Assembly: GCA_902622245.1 (NCBI GenBank)
Contig: CACNPC010000002.1
Location: 124,001 to 188,000 of the forward strand
DNA length: 64,000 nt
Direction: 5' to 3'
Source: an uncultured Pelagibacteraceae bacterium
GTDB taxonomy: Bacteria > Pseudomonadota > Alphaproteobacteria > Pelagibacterales > Pelagibacteraceae
A model generated the notes under the pieces. That model did no database searches. It saw nothing but the letters and a program-made list of their open reading frames with translations, and had not been told where the DNA came from. Below are positions 1-8,698 of this stretch, piece by piece. A program made the position numbers and the translations under genes. The stretch's first letter is position 1. Each line of letters opens with the position of its first letter.

Positions 1-315
1 ATTTGTCAAAATTGGTTGAAGTGTAACTATTAAAGCCACAATTGCAGCTGGCATCCCAATTGAAAATGCATACCAACATCCACCTAAATAAATTCCATGA
101 AATAAAATACCTGTTGAAAAACTTTCAATAATATTTTTTAATTTTCCAAGAATTTTATCATTACTGAAATAAGCAAACACGAGAAAACCAATTGTTACAA
201 TCCCAAATCTAAATGCTAAAGCTGCAAATGGAGAAGCGTTTTGAACAATTTCTTTCCCAGATATGAATGCCGATGACCATAATAATATAAAGAGCAAAGG
301 AAATGATTTTGTCAT
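1..315 (-). CDS. DMT-superfamily permease (EamA type), C-terminus cut by window edge
   Basis: The N-terminal 105 residues of an inner-membrane drug/metabolite transporter. The reading frame starts MTKSFPLLF and carries the EamA hallmark LLWSSAFISGK in the first membrane segment, followed by a second segment (FRFGIVTIGFLVFAYF) and a third ending at the window edge. The start ATG lies 23 bases after the stop of the sugar ABC ATPase on the same strand, so it is probably the last gene of that operon. Substrate unknown. The family assignment rests on the motif and hydrophobic pattern only. Confidence 0.8.
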   Translation of the reverse strand, partial: MTKSFPLLFILLWSSAFISGKEIVQNASPFAALAFRFGIVTIGFLVFAYFSNDKILGKLKNIIESFSTGILFHGIYLGGCWYAFSIGMPAAIVALIVTLQPILTN

Positions 316-338
316 GGTAAAGATATATGGCGTAATAT

Positions 339-1136
339 CTAATTTTTGTTGTGAATTCTATCCATTTCTTGAAGCTCGACTTCAAGTTTGTCTAATTCTT
401 CACCACCAGCCATCATACTAAGAAGTTTTTCTCTAGAAATATCTTTTTTTTGGAACGTTCCCATGCTTTTGCCTCGGTTAAGCACAGTGAAACTATTACC
501 AACAGGGTAAGCATGATGCACATTATGAGTAATTAAAATTACAGCCAATCCCTCAGATGCAGCCTTTACAATATATTTTAATACCATTGATGCTTGATGA
601 ACTCCTAAAGCAGAAGTTGGTTCATCTAAAACTAAAACTTTTGCTCCAAAATATATAGCTCTTGATATTGCTAGGCATTGTCTTTCACCACCAGACATAG
701 TTCCAACTGCCTGAGATGGATCTCTAACATCGATACCTATCTGTCCCATTCTATCTGCCGCTATCTTATTTGCTTTATCCACATCAAAAGTTTTAAAGAA
801 AGGAATACCTTTTTGAGGCTCTCTTCCCATAAAAAAATTTCTAGTAACACTCATTAAAGGAACTAATGCTAGATCTTGATAAACTGTTCCTATACCAATA
901 TCTAAAGCATCTTTGGGTGAGTCAAAAACAATTTTATTATCCTCAAATATAATTTCTCCTTCATCTGGTTTATGAACACCTGCTAAAGTTTTAATTAAAG
1001 TCGACTTTCCAGCTCCGTTATCTCCAAGCAAACACATAATCTCACCTTTTTTTAATCTCATAGTGACATCCTTAAGCGCTATTACCTTCCCAAAAAACTT
1101 ACTAATATTATTAAATTGAACGAGATAGTCAGACAT
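339..1136 (-). CDS. Sugar ABC transporter ATP-binding protein, single-domain (FrcA-like)
   Basis: ATPase that powers import by the adjacent permease and binding protein. Walker A GDNGAGKS is at residues 38-45, the signature MSGGE at 147-151, Walker B VLVLDEP at 167-173 and the switch histidine near 204. At 265 residues it has one nucleotide-binding domain, unlike the roughly 500-residue two-domain RbsA/XylG proteins, so it presumably works as a homodimer as in fructose-type FrcBCA systems. Its ATG overlaps the permease stop by one base (TAATG), indicating translational coupling. Substrate is not readable from this gene; the inositol genes next door make a cyclitol plausible (inference). Confidence 0.9.
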   Translation of the reverse strand: MSDYLVQFNNISKFFGKVIALKDVTMRLKKGEIMCLLGDNGAGKSTLIKTLAGVHKPDEGEIIFEDNKIVFDSPKDALDIGIGTVYQDLALVPLMSVTRNFFMGREPQKGIPFFKTFDVDKANKIAADRMGQIGIDVRDPSQAVGTMSGGERQCLAISRAIYFGAKVLVLDEPTSALGVHQASMVLKYIVKAASEGLAVILITHNVHHAYPVGNSFTVLNRGKSMGTFQKKDISREKLLSMMAGGEELDKLEVELQEMDRIHNKN

Positions 1137-2263
1137 TATTTACTCTCAGTAACTTTCTTTCTGATATAGTTATTAAACACTACAGCTATCAACATCATTG
1201 CTCCTAAGAAAACTTTAAACCAATCAGTGTCAACATCTGTATAAAATATTCCCATAGATACAGTCCCAAATATAATTGCACCAAAAGCTGCACCTATTGC
1301 AGATCCATATCCACCTGTTAAGAGACAACCACCAACAACAGCAGCTGCAATAGCTTCTAGTTCTTTTAAAGTACCTCTCATAGTATCTGCAGAACCCGCA
1401 TCTAATACTTGAATACAAGCAAAAATAGTAGAAGCGACTGCTGTACCGATAAATAGACTTATTTTTACTCTTCCAACAGGCACACCCACATTTGTTGCTC
1501 CAACCTTATCGCCTCCAGATGCAAAGATCCAATTACCGTATCTTGTTTTCATCAATATCCATGTTGCAAACAATGTTAATGCAATAAACCAAATAACTGA
1601 TGGAGGTATTCCAGTTGCAAGAGGAGTTCCATCAGTTCTTAGTTCAATCAAATTTAATGATCCCAACCAAGTAAAAAGCCATTTAAAAGTATCTGTAGCA
1701 AATAACCATGCTAATGGATCATCTTCAATTAATACTCTTAGTCCTGGAACTTGAGTTCTTCCAGTAATCAATCTTGTTATTGCTAATGTCAAACCTCTTA
1801 AAATAAAAAGCATTGCAAGTGTTACAATAAAAGATGGCAAACCAGTTTTAACAACCATTATGCCATTAAAGTATCCAACTAATACTGCCATAGCGAAAGC
1901 AAAAACTATGCTCATCCATAATGGCCAACCCCAATAAATTGCAGGTATTGCGATACAAATTCCAGCAAAGCCAATCATTGATCCAATTGACAAATCAAAT
2001 TCACCGCCAATCATTAACATCGCTGCTGCTATTGCTATAATTCCTAAATTAGCTGAAACGTCGAGGAAATTAAGCATTCCATAGGCGCTAAACATACCAG
2101 TATCACCAGCTACAATTCCAAAAAATATAAATACAAGTATTGAGCCACCTAATGCACCTAGCTCAGGCCTATTCAATAAAACTCTTAGTGGTGATATTTT
2201 TTTTAGACGTTCGTCTTCATTAAGACTACTTTTTGAGGAAATACTTTTTGATTTTAATGACAT
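1136..2263 (-). CDS. Sugar ABC transporter permease (RbsC/FrcC family)
   Basis: Inner-membrane permease of the BPD_transp_2 family, 375 residues. A hydrophilic lysine/serine-rich N-terminus of about 30 residues precedes around ten hydrophobic segments. The family motif [11 protein letters not shown] is visible, as is the C-terminal [19 protein letters not shown] region. There is a longer periplasmic-type segment around [13 protein letters not shown] that ordinary ribose permeases lack. It sits between the binding protein upstream and the ATPase downstream. A strong hairpin separates it from the binding-protein gene, so it is probably expressed at a lower level than that protein. Confidence 0.9.
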   Translation of the reverse strand: MSLKSKSISSKSSLNEDERLKKISPLRVLLNRPELGALGGSILVFIFFGIVAGDTGMFSAYGMLNFLDVSANLGIIAIAAAMLMIGGEFDLSIGSMIGFAGICIAIPAIYWGWPLWMSIVFAFAMAVLVGYFNGIMVVKTGLPSFIVTLAMLFILRGLTLAITRLITGRTQVPGLRVLIEDDPLAWLFATDTFKWLFTWLGSLNLIELRTDGTPLATGIPPSVIWFIALTLFATWILMKTRYGNWIFASGGDKVGATNVGVPVGRVKISLFIGTAVASTIFACIQVLDAGSADTMRGTLKELEAIAAAVVGGCLLTGGYGSAIGAAFGAIIFGTVSMGIFYTDVDTDWFKVFLGAMMLIAVVFNNYIRKKVTESK

Positions 2264-2277
2264 TTAAATTTTGAAAA

Positions 2278-2308
2278 AAGGCCTAACTATTAAATTTAGT
2301 TAGGCCTT
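2278..2308 (-). terminator. Intrinsic terminator/attenuator between binding protein and permease
   Basis: Perfect 11-bp inverted repeat (arms 2278-2288 and 2298-2308, core AAGGCCTAACT) with a 9-base loop. Read on the minus strand it is followed by six T residues and then, 15 bases on, the permease ATG. It lies downstream of the binding-protein stop at 2320. The shape is that of a rho-independent terminator. Because permease and ATPase follow, partial read-through is expected. Confidence 0.85.
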
Positions 2309-2319
2309 AAATATAGATT

Positions 2320-3243
2320 TTATCTATAACCTTGAGCTGCCCATTTAATTACTTTAGCAGCATTGTCAGGAGTAACAAATCCAGGTCCAGTCATAACTAC
2401 ACCAGCAGGCATTGTTCCCCATCTCATGTACTGAGCAAAAATAGCTATAGGCAAATAACCTTGTAGATATTGTTGTTGGTCAATTAAAAACTCTACTTTA
2501 CCTGCGGCAGCAGCTTTTAACATGTTAGGTGACATATCAAATGTTCCTAATTTAACATTTCCAACTTTACCAGCGGCTTCTAAAGCTTTTAATGCTGCTT
2601 CACCAGATAAACCAGCTCCTAAAGTTAGAATAGTGTCATATCCACCACCTAATTTTGCAGCAACAGCTTTTTGAATTTCTGTTGGGTCATTTGATGTTCC
2701 AAGAATATCAACAGATCCACCAAAACCTTTTTTGAAACCTGCACATCTTCTATCAAGCGCTACGTTTCCAACTTCGTGGTTAACGCATAAAGCTTTTTTT
2801 CCTCCAGCAGCTTTCATTTTTTGTCCGCCACCAACGCCAGCTTCAAATTCAGTTTGACCTACATGTGCACTAATTCCTAACGATGCATAGTCATCCGAAC
2901 CAGAGTTCATAGAAACTACTGGTATACCAGCAGCTATTGCTGCTTTAACAGATTTTCCTAATGCAGCTGCATCAGGTAAAGTAATTACAATACCTTTTGG
3001 TTTTTGTGATACAGCGTTATCTATTAGTTTTGCCATTTCAACCATGTCAAAAGTTCCAGGTGCAGTGTATTTGCAAGATACTCCCATATCTTTACAAGCA
3101 GCATCAACTCCATTTTTAGCTACCGACCAAAAAGGGTCATTAGCTTGTCCATGTGAAACAACAATTATATCAGTCGCTAATGCTGATACAGACATCATTG
3201 CCCATGCAGCAACAGCTAATATAAAGTTCTTTATTGTTTTCAT
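2320..3243 (-). CDS. Periplasmic sugar-binding protein (RbsB-like, peripla_BP_4)
   Basis: Secreted solute-binding protein of the type-1 periplasmic fold, 307 residues. A typical signal peptide (MKTIKN, hydrophobic core, ALA cleavage near residue 23) leads into IIVVSHGQANDPFWSVAKNG, the usual first strand and ligand loop. The pattern GIVITLPDAAALGKSVKAA and the IDQQQYLQGYLP segment fit sugar/inositol binding proteins. It is the first gene of a minus-strand operon with permease and ATPase and lies next to IolG- and IolE-like genes, so an inositol ligand is possible but unproven. A strong Shine-Dalgarno (AGAGGAAA) precedes the ATG. Confidence 0.9.
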   Translation of the reverse strand: MKTIKNFILAVAAWAMMSVSALATDIIVVSHGQANDPFWSVAKNGVDAACKDMGVSCKYTAPGTFDMVEMAKLIDNAVSQKPKGIVITLPDAAALGKSVKAAIAAGIPVVSMNSGSDDYASLGISAHVGQTEFEAGVGGGQKMKAAGGKKALCVNHEVGNVALDRRCAGFKKGFGGSVDILGTSNDPTEIQKAVAAKLGGGYDTILTLGAGLSGEAALKALEAAGKVGNVKLGTFDMSPNMLKAAAAGKVEFLIDQQQYLQGYLPIAIFAQYMRWGTMPAGVVMTGPGFVTPDNAAKVIKWAAQGYR

Positions 3244-3348
3244 TTTTAATTTCCTCTCTTAAATAAAAGTTAACTTTTAAACATTAAAGCTAACATAAAA
3301 TTATTTGGCTTGTAAAGAAGCAGGTAGTATTCAACCTAAAGTTGATTT

Positions 3349-4362
3349 TTAATATTTTATTTTTTCAAACTTTTTTGATTTTAATGACCGGATAGCACTC
3401 TCAGCAATTTGTATTGAAATTTTTCCATCAATAAAACCACTTTTAGGTCTTAAATTTGATCTGAATAATTTAGCAAGATCATTTAACTGTTCTTTGTATG
3501 CCTGGTCGTATCTTTCTATAAAAAAATGTTTAAAGCTTGATCGTGCATTCGTACTTTTATTAGAATACAAACTAATCTCATTTTCTTTGATATTATCAGA
3601 AATAATCATTCCTTTGCTTCCAAAAAGCTCTACTCTTTGATCATATCCAAAACTACAATGTCTTGAATTACTAATAATACATTGAACACCATTTTTTGTT
3701 TTCAAAATTGCCGTAGCAAGCTCGAAATCTTTAAGTTTATTGAAGTATTTATTAGAAATATTACTCCCTGTGGCAAATATAGAAACAAATTCATCTTTAC
3801 CCGCATAATACCTTGCTAGATCGAAATCATGGATCATCATATCTTTAAAAATACCACCTGAGGCTTTTAAATAATTTATAGATGGAGCAGCCGGATCTCT
3901 GCTAGTAATAATAATTTTCTCTAGCTTTCCTATTTTGCCTTTTATTAAATTATTTTTTAGAGAACTATGACCTGGATCATATCTTCTGTTAAATCCAATT
4001 TGAATTTTATGATTAAATTTATTTATTTTTTTTTCGTAATTTTGAATTTTTTTTAAATTTAAATCTAAAGGTTTTTCACAAAATACTGTTTTATTACTTT
4101 TTATACTTTCATATATAAATTTAAGATGAGTTGATGTGATGGAAGAGATAAAAATACAATCAATTTTTTTATCTTTATATGCTATTTGAGGACTTTCAAT
4201 ATTTTGACAATTTAGATTTTTTGAAACTTTTTTTGCAAGTTTTCTATTAACATCGAAAATATATTTAAGATTAAAATTTTTATTATTTATTAAATTATCT
4301 GCATGCATTAGTCCTATTCTTCCCAAACCGAATAATGCTACGTTAATTAAATTTTTACCCAT
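3349..4362 (-). CDS. iolG: Inositol 2-dehydrogenase-like oxidoreductase (Gfo/Idh/MocA)
   Basis: Cytoplasmic NAD-dependent dehydrogenase, likely oxidising myo-inositol to 2-keto-myo-inositol, the step before IolE. The Rossmann loop GLGRIG is at residues 12-17. The catalytic lysine is in CEKPL (K97) and the D174/H178 pair is in KDMMIHDFD. GFNRRYDP and the SRDPAAPS...SGGIFKDMMIHDFDLARY region are typical of IolG-type members of the family. It overlaps the upstream Gfo/Idh gene by 16 bases, so the two are co-translated. Substrate specificity (myo-, scyllo- or chiro-inositol) cannot be settled by reading. Confidence 0.78.
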   Translation of the reverse strand: MGKNLINVALFGLGRIGLMHADNLINNKNFNLKYIFDVNRKLAKKVSKNLNCQNIESPQIAYKDKKIDCIFISSITSTHLKFIYESIKSNKTVFCEKPLDLNLKKIQNYEKKINKFNHKIQIGFNRRYDPGHSSLKNNLIKGKIGKLEKIIITSRDPAAPSINYLKASGGIFKDMMIHDFDLARYYAGKDEFVSIFATGSNISNKYFNKLKDFELATAILKTKNGVQCIISNSRHCSFGYDQRVELFGSKGMIISDNIKENEISLYSNKSTNARSSFKHFFIERYDQAYKEQLNDLAKLFRSNLRPKSGFIDGKISIQIAESAIRSLKSKKFEKIKY

Positions 4363-5492
4363 TGTTTTTTTAATGATGATTTCTTACATGCATCAATGAA
4401 TTTAGCAGTCTCCAAACCCTCTTCTTCGTTAGGAAAATAAAATCTTTTTTTTGTATTCGTTTTTAAATATTCAGCAAATTCCTTATATATATTTGCAAAA
4501 GCATCTAAATATCCTTCAGGGTGACCAAATTTTACTCTAGAAAATTTTTTTGAAAAATTTGCTTTTGTATATCCTCTTTCTAAAAATTTTACTGCTCCTT
4601 TGCTTGGATTAAATTTTAAATAATTTGGATCATTTTGAACCCATTCTAAACTTCCTTTAGAACCATATACTCTAATTCTTAAACCATATACGCCACCTTT
4701 AGCTGTTACACATGTCCATACAATTCCTTTAGCACCATTGTTAAAATTAACAAAAACTTGTGCGTTATTATCCATTTTAACGTCCTTCGAATATTTGCTT
4801 ACATCGGCTATCAGTTTTTCTCCTTTAAGGCCTGTAATATAAATTGCTAGATGATATGCGTGTGATCCTATTTCATTGAGAACTGCTGATACACCAACAA
4901 TTTTTTTATCAACTTTCCATTTAAAAACCTTTTTTGAATTTGTTTTTGAAATTTTATTACCATCTGTCCAATCCTGAATATATTCAACGTTGATATATTC
5001 AACTTTTCCAATTTTTCCTTTTTCAACTAAATTTTTTGCCTCTCTAACCATTGGATAAGATGAATAGTTGTGAGTCAGTGCATATTTAATTTTTTTGTTA
5101 TTTTTTATCGCTTTATATAGTTTTTTTCCCTGCTCAAGATTTCCAGCAAATGGCTTGTCTGAAATCACATGTATATTTTTTTTTATAAAATTCTCTGCAA
5201 TAATTTGATGACTTGATGGTGGAGTCATTATTGCTACAACATTAATACCATCTTTTCTTTTCGATTCTTTTTCAGACATCTCCTTATAATTTGAATAACA
5301 TCTAGATTTATCTAAACCTATACTTTGTCCAAATTTCCTAGATTTATCAACACTTCTAGAAAATACCCCTGCAACGATTTCGTATTTGTCATCATATCTC
5401 GATGAAATCCTATGAACATGCCCGATCCAAGATCCAGGTCCTCCTCCAACAATTCCAAGTTTAAATTTTTTAGGTTTAATTTTTTGAAGCAT
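4347..5492 (-). CDS. Gfo/Idh/MocA-family oxidoreductase
   Basis: NAD(P)-dependent oxidoreductase of 381 residues. The N-terminal nucleotide motif GIVGGGPGSWIGHVHR resembles the GGGPGAxIGxVHR form found in inositol-region and lactose-dehydrogenase-like members. The catalytic lysine is in SDKPFAG, and the second-domain motif is VLNEIGSHAYHLA with an H-x2-H arrangement. A larger C-terminal domain than in the IolG-like neighbour suggests a bulkier or different substrate such as another inositol isomer or a glycoside. First gene of the minus-strand pair. Only 26 bases separate it from the divergent iolE gene. Confidence 0.82.
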   Translation of the reverse strand: MLQKIKPKKFKLGIVGGGPGSWIGHVHRISSRYDDKYEIVAGVFSRSVDKSRKFGQSIGLDKSRCYSNYKEMSEKESKRKDGINVVAIMTPPSSHQIIAENFIKKNIHVISDKPFAGNLEQGKKLYKAIKNNKKIKYALTHNYSSYPMVREAKNLVEKGKIGKVEYINVEYIQDWTDGNKISKTNSKKVFKWKVDKKIVGVSAVLNEIGSHAYHLAIYITGLKGEKLIADVSKYSKDVKMDNNAQVFVNFNNGAKGIVWTCVTAKGGVYGLRIRVYGSKGSLEWVQNDPNYLKFNPSKGAVKFLERGYTKANFSKKFSRVKFGHPEGYLDAFANIYKEFAEYLKTNTKKRFYFPNEEEGLETAKFIDACKKSSLKKQWVKI

Positions 5493-5493
5493 T

Positions 5494-5503
5494 TAATATC
5501 ATA
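5494..5503. promoter_or_regulatory. Overlapping divergent -10 elements in a 26-base gap
   Basis: The gap between the divergent Gfo/Idh gene and iolE is only 26 bases. It contains TAATAT (5494-5499, plus strand, 19 bases before the iolE ATG) and TATGAT on the minus strand (5503-5498), just 5 bases before the Gfo/Idh ATG. If both are used, their -35 regions lie inside the opposite coding sequence and the minus-strand mRNA would be leaderless. This rests on -10 resemblance only, in AT-rich DNA. Confidence 0.35.
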
Positions 5504-5518
5504 ACAAAACTATTATTT

Positions 5519-6421
5519 ATGTCAGTAAAATTAGGTATAGCCCCAATAGCTTGGAGCAATGATGACATGCCTGAGCTTGGTGGTGATACTCCGCTTGAAC
5601 AATGTCTATCCGAAGCTAGTGAAGCAGGATTTAAAGGAATAGAGTCTGGTGGAAAATTTCCAAAAACATCAAAAGAATTAATTCCTATATTAAATAAATA
5701 TAATTTAAAATTATGCTCAGGTTGGTATGGAGCAAATTTAAGAAAAAATACTTTTGAGGAGGAAAAATTAAAAATTCAAAACCAATTGAAACTATTTCAA
5801 GATTGTAAAGCACCCTGCATGGTTTTTGCCGAAGTTTATGGTTCTATTCAAGGTGATCCAAATATAAATTTGTCTAAAAGACCTAGAATGGATTTAGACG
5901 AGACTAAAAAATATTATAAAAAAATTTCAGAAATGGGAAAATATCTAGAGGATCAGGACATGCCTCTTGCTTACCATCATCATATGGGAACTTGCATTGA
6001 AAGTGAAGAAGATACAAGAAGATTATTAGAAAACACAGATGGTAGTGTCAAACTAACTTTAGATACTGGACACATGTTATTTGCAAAAGGAGATAGTTTG
6101 AAAATTTATAAAGAATTTAAAGAAAGAATAATTCATATACATTGCAAAGATATGAGAAAAAATGTTTTAGATAATTCGTTAAATCACGATTATAGTTTCA
6201 GACAGGCTTTTTTGGAAGGAGCCTTCACTGTTCCAGGAGATGGTTGTATTGATTACAAGCCTTTTTTTGAATTGTTAAAAGAACAAAATTATTCTGGATG
6301 GTTAGTTGTAGAAGCGGAGCAAGATCCAGCAAAAGCAAATCCTTTTGAATATGCTAAAATTGGATACAAATATCTAATTGAAACTTTAAAAAGTGCAAAT
6401 TTAGAAATTGAAAATAATTAG
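5519..6421 (+). CDS. iolE: Inosose dehydratase-like TIM-barrel protein
   Basis: Probable 2-keto-myo-inositol dehydratase, the second step of inositol catabolism. The N-terminus (KLGIAPIAWSNDDMPELGG, then TPLEQCLSEASEAGFKGIE) is characteristic of IolE within the AP-endonuclease-2/xylose-isomerase superfamily. Expected metal ligands are visible in order: the VFAEV glutamate region, LTLDTGHM (Asp, His), HIHCKD (His) and LVVEAEQDP (Glu). Length (300) matches the family. It stands alone on the plus strand, divergent from the two Gfo/Idh genes and convergent with the pilin-like gene. Confidence 0.88.
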   Translation: MSVKLGIAPIAWSNDDMPELGGDTPLEQCLSEASEAGFKGIESGGKFPKTSKELIPILNKYNLKLCSGWYGANLRKNTFEEEKLKIQNQLKLFQDCKAPCMVFAEVYGSIQGDPNINLSKRPRMDLDETKKYYKKISEMGKYLEDQDMPLAYHHHMGTCIESEEDTRRLLENTDGSVKLTLDTGHMLFAKGDSLKIYKEFKERIIHIHCKDMRKNVLDNSLNHDYSFRQAFLEGAFTVPGDGCIDYKPFFELLKEQNYSGWLVVEAEQDPAKANPFEYAKIGYKYLIETLKSANLEIENN

Positions 6422-6922
6422 CTATCTATATAAAGAAGTTAATTCATTATTACCAGCAGCCACACATGGAGATTTAAAACAAGTACCAACTATCCATTCT
6501 GATCCTGGTTCTGCTAAAAAATTTGATGACATTATAAAAATAACACCCATTTCTACTGACTGACCAGCTTTTCCCTCTGCTTTTATTCTCGGGTCAGGAT
6601 CTGTTTTAACTTTATTGTCATCTGAAAATGGATTTTCAATCTTTAGATTATCATTTATATGATTAACAACCTTTTCAGCTATCCATTCAGCGTTACATGG
6701 ATCACCCCAAACAGTTATTTTCCCCTCATCATTATTTCCGCAATTATTAATTTCGCCATTAATAAAATCGACAACTTTTTTATGATTTTCTTTTACTAAA
6801 TTTGCACGAGCTTCAACTTCAGGTCTTGTACTCGCTGTCCATATCAACATTCCTACAACATAAACAGCCGATATAATGATAAGAAATTCTAATAATCCAA
6901 AATTTTTTAATTTTAAGCTCAT
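6422..6922 (-). CDS. Pilin-like/pseudopilin-like protein of unknown function
   Basis: 166 residues with one N-terminal membrane helix. The start, leader MSLKLKN followed by FGLLEFLIIISAVYVVGML, fits a class III-signal-type pseudopilin: aromatic residue at +1, glutamate at +5 and a long hydrophobic helix. However, the residue before the inferred cleavage point is Asn rather than the usual Gly. The exported part has an alpha-helical stretch (EARANLVKENHKKVVDFI) and four cysteines, two close to the C-terminus (GTCFKSPC), as in the disulfide loop of many pilins. The ATG overlaps the stop of the upstream dehydrogenase by four bases, placing it last in a sugar-type operon. Function unknown. Confidence 0.6.
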   Translation of the reverse strand: MSLKLKNFGLLEFLIIISAVYVVGMLIWTASTRPEVEARANLVKENHKKVVDFINGEINNCGNNDEGKITVWGDPCNAEWIAEKVVNHINDNLKIENPFSDDNKVKTDPDPRIKAEGKAGQSVEMGVIFIMSSNFLAEPGSEWIVGTCFKSPCVAAGNNELTSLYR

Positions 6923-7878
6923 GAGATTTTTACTATTTTTGACTTTTCCAATTTATTGTCAAAAAAATCAATAATATTTTGGACTGTTTCAATACCCATT
7001 CTAGACAAACATTCTTCAGTAAATACTGCTGAATGAGGGCTTAAAAATGCTTTTTCATTTTTTAGCAATGGATTATCTAAAGATGGAGGCTCCTTTTCAA
7101 AAACATCAAGCCCTGCACCAAAAATTAAATCTTCGTTTAATGCCTTATTAAGATCTTCCTCGTTAATAATACCACCTCTTGCAGCATTAATTAAAATACA
7201 ATTTTTTTTCATTTTTTTTATCATTTCATAATTGATTAAATGTTTTGTATTTTCGTTTAGAGGCATATGAATTGAAATTACATCCATTTTATTTAAACTC
7301 TCATTTAAATCATTAATTTTAGTACCACCAACTTTTTTAATTTCCTCTTCGCTGACAAAAGGATCATAAACAAAAATGTTCATTTCTAAACCCTTACATT
7401 TTTTAAGTAAGCATTTTCCAATACGACCAAAACCTGCAATTAAGATACTTTTATTCCATAACTCAATTGTTTTAGGAAGCTTAGTTCTATCACTGAACTT
7501 TCCAGTTTTTACAGTCTCGTTGTACATATTATTTCTTTTTGCAATGCTGAATAGCATGAATAAAACATGTTCTGCTACAGCTTGAGCATTCGCTGTAGCT
7601 GTTATTGCTAATGTGATATTGTTTTGCTTGGTTGTTTTAAGATCTATATTGTCATAGCCTACACCATGTCTAGATATCACTTTTAAATTCTTAGCTGAGT
7701 CTATAATTTCTTTTGACAATTTAGATGTTCTAATACTTATTCCATCACAGTCTTTTATTTTATCTTTCAAAAATTCAGTATCTGTGTTGTCTACAACTTG
7801 AAATTCAAAATTTTTATTTCCTTTTAGTAAATCAATACCATGATTATGTATTGATCCTATTATTAAGATTTTTTTCAT
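6919..7878 (-). CDS. D-2-hydroxyacid dehydrogenase (SerA-like, NAD)
   Basis: Cytoplasmic NAD-dependent reductase/dehydrogenase of 2-keto or 2-hydroxy acids. It has the bipartite family structure: catalytic-domain motif RHGVGYDNID, NAD-binding GFGRIG, and the three catalytic residues in NAARGG (Arg), FEKEPP (Glu) and LSPHSA (His). At 319 residues it lacks the C-terminal ACT domain of serine-biosynthesis SerA, favouring a catabolic hydroxyacid role. It follows the HpcH/HpaI aldolase by 24 bases and overlaps the pilin-like gene by four. Its substrate may be an aldolase product or precursor (inference). Confidence 0.85.
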   Translation of the reverse strand: MKKILIIGSIHNHGIDLLKGNKNFEFQVVDNTDTEFLKDKIKDCDGISIRTSKLSKEIIDSAKNLKVISRHGVGYDNIDLKTTKQNNITLAITATANAQAVAEHVLFMLFSIAKRNNMYNETVKTGKFSDRTKLPKTIELWNKSILIAGFGRIGKCLLKKCKGLEMNIFVYDPFVSEEEIKKVGGTKINDLNESLNKMDVISIHMPLNENTKHLINYEMIKKMKKNCILINAARGGIINEEDLNKALNEDLIFGAGLDVFEKEPPSLDNPLLKNEKAFLSPHSAVFTEECLSRMGIETVQNIIDFFDNKLEKSKIVKIS

Positions 7879-7902
7879 ACGTAAAAGTATATACTTTATT
7901 TA

Positions 7903-8694
7903 TTAATAGGCTTTAGATAATTCTGATTTCACTGTGCCTTTTAAATTTTCAACTGTATTTTTCGCACCTGCACTTATAAATCTGGAGTCTGCTCCAACTG
8001 TTACAAATTGAAAACCTTTTTCAATCATTTTTTTTGCATAGTCAGTACTTCCGTTATGAATTCCAGCAAATATATTGTTTTTTTTTGCATGCTCTAATAT
8101 TCTAAGTATTTCTGAATAAGCTTTAGTATCCTCACCTTTGTCAAAACCAGGCTTTTCTCCTATAGCCAAACTTAAATCAGCAGGCCCTATGTAGATACCA
8201 TCAAGGCCTGGGGTACTCATAATATCATCAAGATTTTCTAAAGCTTCTTTAGTTTCAATCATAGCCATTTTTAATATTTCATCGTTTGCATGATCTCCAT
8301 AATCAGGCCCTCCATAGATTAACCCTCTCATTGGACCAAAACTTCTATATCCATGTGGTGGATATTTACATGCTTGAACAAATCTTTCTGCTTCTTTCCG
8401 ATTACTAACCATTGGGCAAATGATTCCATAACATCCAGCATCTAAAATTTTCATAATTTGACCAGGTTCATTCCAATTAACTCTTGCCAAAGGTACGATT
8501 TCTGTCGCTGAAATCACTTGCATCATTGGCATTGCATTTGTGTAATCAACGAGCCCGTGTTGCATATCAATTGTTAATGAGTCCCATCCTTGTTGAGCCA
8601 TTGTTTCTGCTGAAACAGTACTTGGAATTTGTAACCAACCATTGATTACAGCTTTGCCATTTTTAATTATTTCTTTGGCTTTATTTTTTCTCAT
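7903..8694 (-). CDS. HpcH/HpaI-family class II aldolase
   Basis: Metal-dependent pyruvate-type aldolase, 263 residues. It shows family motifs in order: WLQIPSTVSAETMA, the catalytic-base segment TIDMQHGLVDY, the pyruvate-binding arginine near PLARVNW, metal ligands in AMIETKEALENLDD and GIYIGPADLSLAIG. Members cleave 2-keto-3-deoxy or 4-hydroxy-2-keto acids to pyruvate plus an aldehyde. It sits between an aldehyde dehydrogenase (4 bases upstream) and a hydroxyacid dehydrogenase, which could take the aldehyde and keto acid respectively. The exact substrate is not determinable. Confidence 0.88.
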   Translation of the reverse strand: MRKNKAKEIIKNGKAVINGWLQIPSTVSAETMAQQGWDSLTIDMQHGLVDYTNAMPMMQVISATEIVPLARVNWNEPGQIMKILDAGCYGIICPMVSNRKEAERFVQACKYPPHGYRSFGPMRGLIYGGPDYGDHANDEILKMAMIETKEALENLDDIMSTPGLDGIYIGPADLSLAIGEKPGFDKGEDTKAYSEILRILEHAKKNNIFAGIHNGSTDYAKKMIEKGFQFVTVGADSRFISAGAKNTVENLKGTVKSELSKAY

Positions 8695-8698
8695 TTAC

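Noticed and set aside
3265..3278. Perfect palindrome AAAAGTTAACTTTT before the first sugar-binding protein
   Set aside because: All A/T except one GC pair each side and located in the short leader; such palindromes are expected by chance in this base composition.
3290..3316. Promoter for the first sugar-binding protein using TTTACA on the minus strand
   Set aside because: TTTACA is a fair -35, but no -10 with correct spacing and sequence follows.
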